Positions 45,476 to 45,587 of a stretch of DNA of 45,587 nucleotides are shown piece after piece. Position 1 is the stretch's first letter; each line of letters starts with the position of its first letter. The notes under the pieces are model-generated. The model did no database searches, was not told the origin of the DNA, and saw only the letters and a list, made by a program, of their open reading frames with translations. This DNA is from Endozoicomonas atrinae (GTDB lineage: Bacteria > Pseudomonadota > Gammaproteobacteria > Pseudomonadales > Endozoicomonadaceae), in the NCBI RefSeq assembly GCF_001647025.1, contig NZ_LUKQ02000013.1:1-45587 (forward strand), given 5' to 3'. The position numbers and the translations under genes were made by a program.

Positions 45476-45587
45476 ATTGTGTAAACGCTTGTCGTTAATA
45501 CTCCAAAATGGAGAATAACAATGAGCGTTGAAATCAACGAAAAACTGGTAGATCAAATAGCCAGTCAGATTAAAACTCAGGATGATC
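45476..45587 (+). mobile_element. Left end of a probable IS256-type insertion sequence (partial)
   Basis: Six bases after the orphan stop codon the sequence reads TTGTGTAAACGCTTGTC, similar to the TGTGTAAA-type inverted repeats of IS256-family elements. A transposase-like frame follows with a leader of about 45 bases. The right end is outside the window, so the TIR cannot be confirmed. Confidence 0.5.
45521..45587 (+). CDS. N-terminal fragment of a probable IS256-family (mutator-type) transposase
   Basis: ATG at 45521 with GGAG (45510-45513) upstream, open to the window edge: the first 22 codons read MSVEINEKLVDQIASQIKTQ-type sequence. The IASQIKTQDD stretch resembles the N-terminus of IS256 transposases (I-K-T-x-x-D-L). 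Truncated only by the window boundary. Too short for certainty; any short helical N-terminus could look alike. Confidence 0.45.
   Translation, partial: MSVEINEKLVDQIASQIKTQDD

Overview
The window looks like chromosome of a host-associated marine gammaproteobacterium, most likely Endozoicomonas or a close relative. This rests on the gammaproteobacterial character of GroESL, the AST arginine pathway, HugZ, FxsA, RoxA and BioA, combined with several long orphan proteins (low-complexity, coiled-coil, eukaryote-like motifs), ERIC-type repeats and MITE-like elements. No rRNA, tRNA or CRISPR was seen. The genus call is inference from gene content, not from a database search.

Layout. (1) 0.2-5 kb, housekeeping: an SDR oxidoreductase, a HugZ-type haem-utilisation protein behind a Fur-box-like promoter, fxsA, then groES-groEL with a sigma-32 promoter and a strong terminator. 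(2) 5-10 kb, orphan pair: a membrane-anchored 472-residue protein divergent from an 1109-residue protein. The latter carries two copies of a domain that resembles an OTU protease domain whose catalytic cysteine is replaced by glycine. (3) 10-16 kb: roxA (ribosomal protein L16 arginine hydroxylase), a GST, and the arginine succinyltransferase operon astA-astD-astB. (4) 16.4-18 kb: a membrane protein ending in a J-domain-like segment (HRD instead of HPD), followed by a 177-bp MITE-like inverted repeat. (5) 18-27.3 kb, LPS core/O-antigen block: UDP-glucuronate 4-epimerase and UDP-glucose dehydrogenase (together supplying UDP-galacturonate), three glycosyltransferases on the plus strand, then waaL, a GT9 heptosyltransferase and an unknown glycosyltransferase-like gene on the minus strand. 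(6) 27.5-31.5 kb: a 262-bp inverted-repeat element, a translationally coupled M20 hydrolase/DUF1338 pair, and astC between two direct ERIC copies. The AST pathway is thus split in two by the LPS block, and astE is absent. (7) 31.6-35.8 kb: an RND efflux adaptor-permease operon. (8) 36-41.7 kb: a 250-residue orphan, a Fur-box DUF2061 protein, a two-domain QueD-like protein, bioA, a divergent lumazine synthase and a dicarboxylate/amino-acid symporter. (9) 42-45.6 kb: a small orphan coupled to an exported histidine phosphatase, an MBL hydrolase, an OmpA-type lipoprotein, an orphan basic protein whose reading frame is cut near its start by one in-frame TGA, and the left end of a probable IS256-type insertion sequence.

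The most novel items are the duplicated OTU-like protein, the degenerate J-domain membrane protein, the split orphan at 44.7-45.5 kb, the repeat families, and a recurring arrangement in which a minus-strand stop codon lies in the loop of an intergenic hairpin shared by convergent genes (three cases). Functions are assigned by motif reading only; no homology search was possible.
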